A stretch of DNA of 64,000 nt, taken from Inonotus obliquus. Taxonomy: Eukaryota > Basidiomycota > Agaricomycetes > Hymenochaetales > Hymenochaetaceae. Below the pieces are notes generated by a model, which had not been told where the DNA came from, ran no database searches, and worked only from the letters and a program-made list of their open reading frames with translations. Where the stretch lies: NCBI GenBank assembly GCA_032164295.1, contig JAJHTX010000013.1, positions 558,001 through 622,000 on the forward strand. Direction: 5' to 3'. The position numbers were made by a program, and so were the translations under genes. Of this stretch, positions 59,905 to 64,000 are shown one piece after another (position 1 is the stretch's first letter; every line of letters begins with the position of its first letter).

Positions 59905-61996
59905 CTACAAAACTTGACTCAACCAGCGACCATCATTTTCGAGCAGTCGTAGTGCATCTGCGGCACTAATTCGGTCTTCAGGAACACGTCCCCAACATTG
60001 CTCTATTATGATCCAGAGTATGTCGGAACATTCCCGATGTGTTGGTCTGGGCGGCAGATTGTTGTTATGAACGTCCCACTGAACCGACGCACTTCGTTTC
60101 GCCATTGGGAATGGTAGGTTCGCCGTCAAAATCTAGATAAATGCAATTCTATCAGCGTCCTATACACACGACAAAACATCAATGTAGCTCACTTCTATTG
60201 CGAACATACCGAAAGCCCACATGTCAGACATCTTCGTCTTTTTTGCACATGAATCTTCTTGTAGCTCGGGAGCCTTCCATCTGGCATTGCCGGCTCTCGC
60301 GATCGATAACGACAGCTGTTCTCCATCGAAATCTTCGTGAGTTGCAAGGCCGAAGTCGGTAAGGAGGGGCTCGCCTTCCTCCGAGATCAATACGTTGTGC
60401 TATCCCAGAACATGTCAGCTTTTACTAAATCCGTATCAGCTTTTACTTACTGCCTTTATGTCGCCATGGATAAAATGATGCCTATGGAGGTACTCCAGGG
60501 CTTTTAGTATTCCGCGAATCTTGTAGGGAATTGTAAGGTAAATAATTGCATATTAAAGGTAACTCATTGCATATTAATCTCGTCTCACCAGTGGACGCCG
60601 CGGGACTGTTTGATTTTTACGAACGTAGTCCAAGCTATTCCCATTCTTCATCCATGGGAAAACGAGGCACGCCCCAAGCTGCTCTGAGATCGCTACTCCC
60701 ATAAACTGCACTATGTTGGGATGTTTCATGCTTGCACAGAGCATCGCGATAACCACTTCACGTTGGAATCTCTGCTCATTCATCAGCATCTATTGCATGG
60801 CAAAGTCCCTGCATCAACAATTTTGTTACTTGCCTTCGTCTCTTTCATTCTTATTTTATTTGAAAAAGTGTGTTCGGCACTCGGTTTTATCTGCTTTATC
60901 GCAACGTCCTGTCCTCTGAGCTTTCCGCGTCGAATAAAGCCGAAGCCTCCACCGTCCTCTGGCTGGGCGAGATAAGCGGTTAGCTCAGTCGTCACGTCTG
61001 CGATCTCAAATTTCCTCCCATTGATCGTCGCTGTCCAAGGACCACGCCTGCGAATTCTCCTTGATGAATGCTGAACATCTCTTATCGCGCCCTGTTCGGG
61101 TCTTCTTGCGCAAGGAAGATGGGGATATGACGATGCTTGGTCTTCATCAATTAATCTAACGGACTCATCGGTTGAAAAACGAGCCTCCAGTTTCGGAGGT
61201 GCGGAGCAAGTGACAGGCTCCATGCATTCTAGCCAGCATTCTACCTTCTCATCACCGCCCGATCGCCCGCTAACCAACCCATCCGAATAGTTGTTCGCAG
61301 TATGAATTGGATCCATTACCGGAGGTGCCGTTTCACGACGCTTTTCGTTTGCGACTTTCGGACCCGATAGTATTTCTGACCACTTCGGCACTGCAGGGGC
61401 CGATATGGCCTGGTAGGTCGCCGGAGTTTCAGCGATTTGGATGGGGAGGTGATCGTTCATTTCTTCAGGAGAATACGTGATACTATTGTCCGTGCCAGTA
61501 TTAAAACCAGTCGCGAGCTTGGACAGACGCTTGGACAGACGCCTACAAGCTCTCGATACGTTTTCCTGTAGCCTGGCAGCATCGTTTTCTTGTCCGTCGT
61601 GGAATATTATCATGGCGGTTAAGCCGGTTTCCTGAAAACGGGAAACACAGTCACATCCGATTATCGTAATGCTATAAAGTATGTACATACGCCATCTGTC
61701 ACGGAGTAACATTGCGACTGATCAGCCTCGTTCCGGAAGTCCGAACGGAGAGATAATGCATGGTCCCATAGTACATTGCCTTCAGTCGTATCGAACAACT
61801 TCAGAGAAAAGCTGTTCGTAGAATGTTCGCGAACCAAAGCCAAAGCGCCTGTCGAGTATAGATTTCCGACACGTACAGTCGCCCGGGCGGCTAGTTGTAT
61901 AGTACAACCGGGTATCTTGGAGACAGCTTCGTCAACGACAGTGTTTTCCTTGGAGGTCAATGAGCCGTACGAGTGAGTTAATGAAGGGATGGCCAT
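59905..61996 (-). CDS. WH1-domain protein kinase (WASP-like WH1 fused to TKL-type kinase)
   Basis: Exons 61996-61691, 61631-60834, 60789-60589, 60519-60451, 60399-60193 and 60132-59905 join in frame to 602 residues. Residues about 20-135 resemble the WH1 domain of the adjacent WASP: VRVGNLYSTGALALVREH, SFSLKLFDTTEGNVLWDHAL, then ETGLTAMIIFHDGQENDA. The first intron falls after residue 102 in phase 0, versus residue 101 in phase 0 in WASP. A disordered linker follows. The kinase domain starts near residue 330: GFGFIRRGKLRGQDVAIKQI (Lys anchor), HPNIVQFMGV, catalytic loop FIHGDIKAHNVLI, TDFGLATHE, WKAPELQED and DMWAFGMFAIE. HGD replaces HRD, as in many mushroom TKL-like kinases. The second intron is best explained by a GC donor (AAG|GCAAGT, 44 nt). 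Catalytic residues look intact. It ends 240 bases before WASP starts, same strand. Confidence 0.82.
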
Positions 61997-62625
61997 TGTT
62001 ATCACTCAATACAAGCTAGAGGTGTAAGTGAATGGTCGGGCTCCGCAGCGTCAGGATTAAGTAGTCGTCGACACGCGAGCAAGTTCTCGCGGTCAGGTCA
62101 TCACCAGAACAACGGAGAACAAAACACAAGCGCCTGTTCCACCAAACAAGTAATAGCCGCCTACCAAAACCACTATCTGGTGACAAAAACACCAAATTCA
62201 GATTCATGCCAACGGTTCTCTCGTGCGAGGCAAGGAGAAGTCCATTTCGGACTGGAGCGATAGAAGGTTCTTGGAGATGATATCAACGTACCTGTGCGCG
62301 CTTCACTGCCAATAGGTACTAATAAACACAGCCCGCAAGCATTCATTCAGTATCAGTAGACGTCTTTCATGCTGTACTTGGGACACACCAGTGCATCAAA
62401 CTCCATCGATATAGAGAATTCTCAACTTCTTCCTCATATTTCGCAATCTCTTTGACTATTTCAGTTCGTGTTCTACACGACTGATCCTCATGGCGGGAAA
62501 AATATATAAGAATAGATCCCATTAGAGGGCCCTCGTAGTCGGTTCCCTCTCCTTATGTCGTTCTCAGAAGTCAGAAGTAGAAGTCGTCTAAGACTCGTAA
62601 TTGTACGAAGCTGATGTGAATGGAG
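61997..62625. other. Intergenic upstream of the WH1-kinase
   Basis: The 629 bases presumably contain the WH1-kinase promoter. No gene was recognised. Confidence 0.5.
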
Positions 62626-64000
62626 TTACGGGCTAGAATCAGAGAAGGCGATGCCATCAACAGTGCGAAGCGCCTCTTCTGCCGTAGGACGAGATGTCGG
62701 CACTGAGCCCAGCATTTCCTAATCAAACGCCTTAGTCCGTTAGAATATTCTCCGCCCTGGACCTTGTCGAAAAGTTCCCAGGCTCATAGTTCTCGATCGC
62801 ATCCCAATAATCGTTGTAACAATTTAAAGGGGCATCACCTGTCAGAATTCTGGACTTATCTAGTGCTTCCGACAAGGACGGGAATGACTCACCTCAATAA
62901 CAGTCATTGAGAATGCCCACATATCCGAATACTTCGTCACCTCGAGACCTGACTTGTCGGACTGTATGAGCGCAGTTACCGTCCAGGGGTGAGCCTGCCG
63001 AAGCCAGTGAGTTAGATATGTCACGGCCTCATCTTCAACGAAAGACGTTACATGCATGTAATTCGAAGCCAGTTAGCAAAGGCATGCTGTTATCCGAGAT
63101 CAAGCCTTATATGATGCCTTCGATCGTACCGTGTATCTACAACAAGTCATAGATTAACCTGAAATTACCTGCATGATAATCAAGAGTTACACACTATCAG
63201 CAATCACTGCGCTTTCATGGAGAACTTCAAGGTATCTGCGACCATGCAAGTTCTTCATCCAGGGTAACACTGTATTTGCACCTAGGTCACTGGCTCCGTC
63301 TCAAAATTCCCAGAAGCGGGCAGATGCTTTGGCGCCTTAGTGCGCTTTGAACGGCGCTTTCGTTTCTGAATCGCTACACATGCACGCTTCGACTCAGTAT
63401 TAGATAGTAACTGGGATGGTTGAGGAATACGATGTACCTTGCTCTCCTTCATGCCTTTATCCAGCTCTAGGCGGTCAGCACGCCTTATGATAGTTTTAAG
63501 TGCAATGTCTCTCTCGTCTTTCAACGTGAACGGCGAACGGCACCGAATCTGCCCCTGAACGACTTATGAGAAGGGACCACTGCACTCTGTGAGCTATCGA
63601 ATAAGCTACCCGTCCCGTCGGGGTTTTGTGCGTCTTGCCATTGATACCGCATGTCCAGGCTTCAGAAGGGCTAATCAATGACCCCGTCTATTCATGGATG
63701 AGGCTGAGTGAAACCGCGTGATGAACCAACTACCTGTTAGCGAAAATCCCGAATTGGACGTACCGAGTATTCTATCCATGGTGAGGCCTAATGATTCGAT
63801 CGTTTCTTCTCTCAGCACTCCAACTGGAAAGTAATTCGCAATGACCTGTGTTTGTTGGCCGTAGTTTGCTAGAACGACCTCGAGAAACTTCATCGCGGGC
63901 GCGGACATTCGTCATTCGCCTTAATAGAGATGGCGTCACCGCCAAAAGCTTCTGGTTCTCTGCCAGTGCGTTTCAGCCCTGGATTGCATTGCCGTAGCCT
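62626..64000 (-). pseudogene. Kinase relic (frameshifted), running to the window edge
   Basis: Minus-strand remnants follow kinase order but lie in different frames. They are: DIALKTII (VAIK-like lysine region) near 63500; VLPWMKNLHGRRYLEVLHES near 63200-63280, resembling hinge and alpha-E (the neighbour has VFPWMKNGNSLDYV); TKYSDMWAFSMTVIEVS near 62890-62940; then WELFDKVQGGEYSNGLRRLI, and finally PTSRPTAEEALRTVDG ending at 62626. At least two frameshifts separate the last three blocks, and no catalytic HGD or DFG was found. Farther upstream MKFLEVVLANYGQQTQVIANY is open and may be its N-terminal part. The 5' end may lie beyond the window, so presence of a WH1 domain cannot be judged. Confidence 0.65.

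Overview
This is a window of nuclear DNA from a filamentous basidiomycete, most likely an agaricomycete mushroom. The evidence is: dense genes split by short introns (mostly 45-70 nt) with GT..AG ends and small exons; two FunK1 fungal-type kinases; a TKL-like kinase with the HGDIK catalytic loop common in mushrooms; and conserved basidiomycete-style orphan proteins. Nothing prokaryotic, viral or CRISPR-like was seen. All gene models were joined by hand from splice sites, and reading phase was checked at each junction where exon coordinates are given.

Layout, left: a Rax1-type RGS/transmembrane protein (cut by the window edge) converges on a mitochondrial HMG-box protein. After a gene-poor 2.3 kb comes a GST related to the etherase-type class, then a decayed and an intact copy of an alkenal/quinone-type MDR reductase, a plausible small detoxification neighbourhood. 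A nucleolar-looking charged protein, the RNase P/MRP subunit Rpp30/Rpp1, a Dnf-type P4 lipid flippase and an F-box protein follow.

Middle: a 2003-residue Ser-rich orphan protein (seven exons, all phases consistent), a metacaspase with a Pro-rich prodomain, a stand-alone oxoprolinase B-domain gene lacking the usual A half, a YCII-family protein, a disordered Cys-rich orphan, the ER P5A ATPase Spf1 (start codon split by an intron) and, divergent from it, the SNARE Ykt6. Two FunK1 kinases then form a direct duplication of about 3.6 kb per unit, separated by what looks like the end of a Tc1-like transposon.

Right: a small orphan, calmodulin (eight exons, including 7-, 11-, 12- and 15-nt ones), WASP/Las17, a kinase carrying a WASP-like WH1 domain at its N-terminus, and a frameshifted kinase relic running to the edge. 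The WH1-kinase lies immediately upstream of WASP on the same strand and shares its first WH1 intron position and phase. I take it as a domain-capture product of WASP duplication, and it is the most unusual thing in the window.

Several genes share membrane-traffic and polarity themes (Rax1, Dnf flippase, Spf1, Ykt6, calmodulin, WASP), but they are on both strands and dispersed, so I do not claim a functional cluster.
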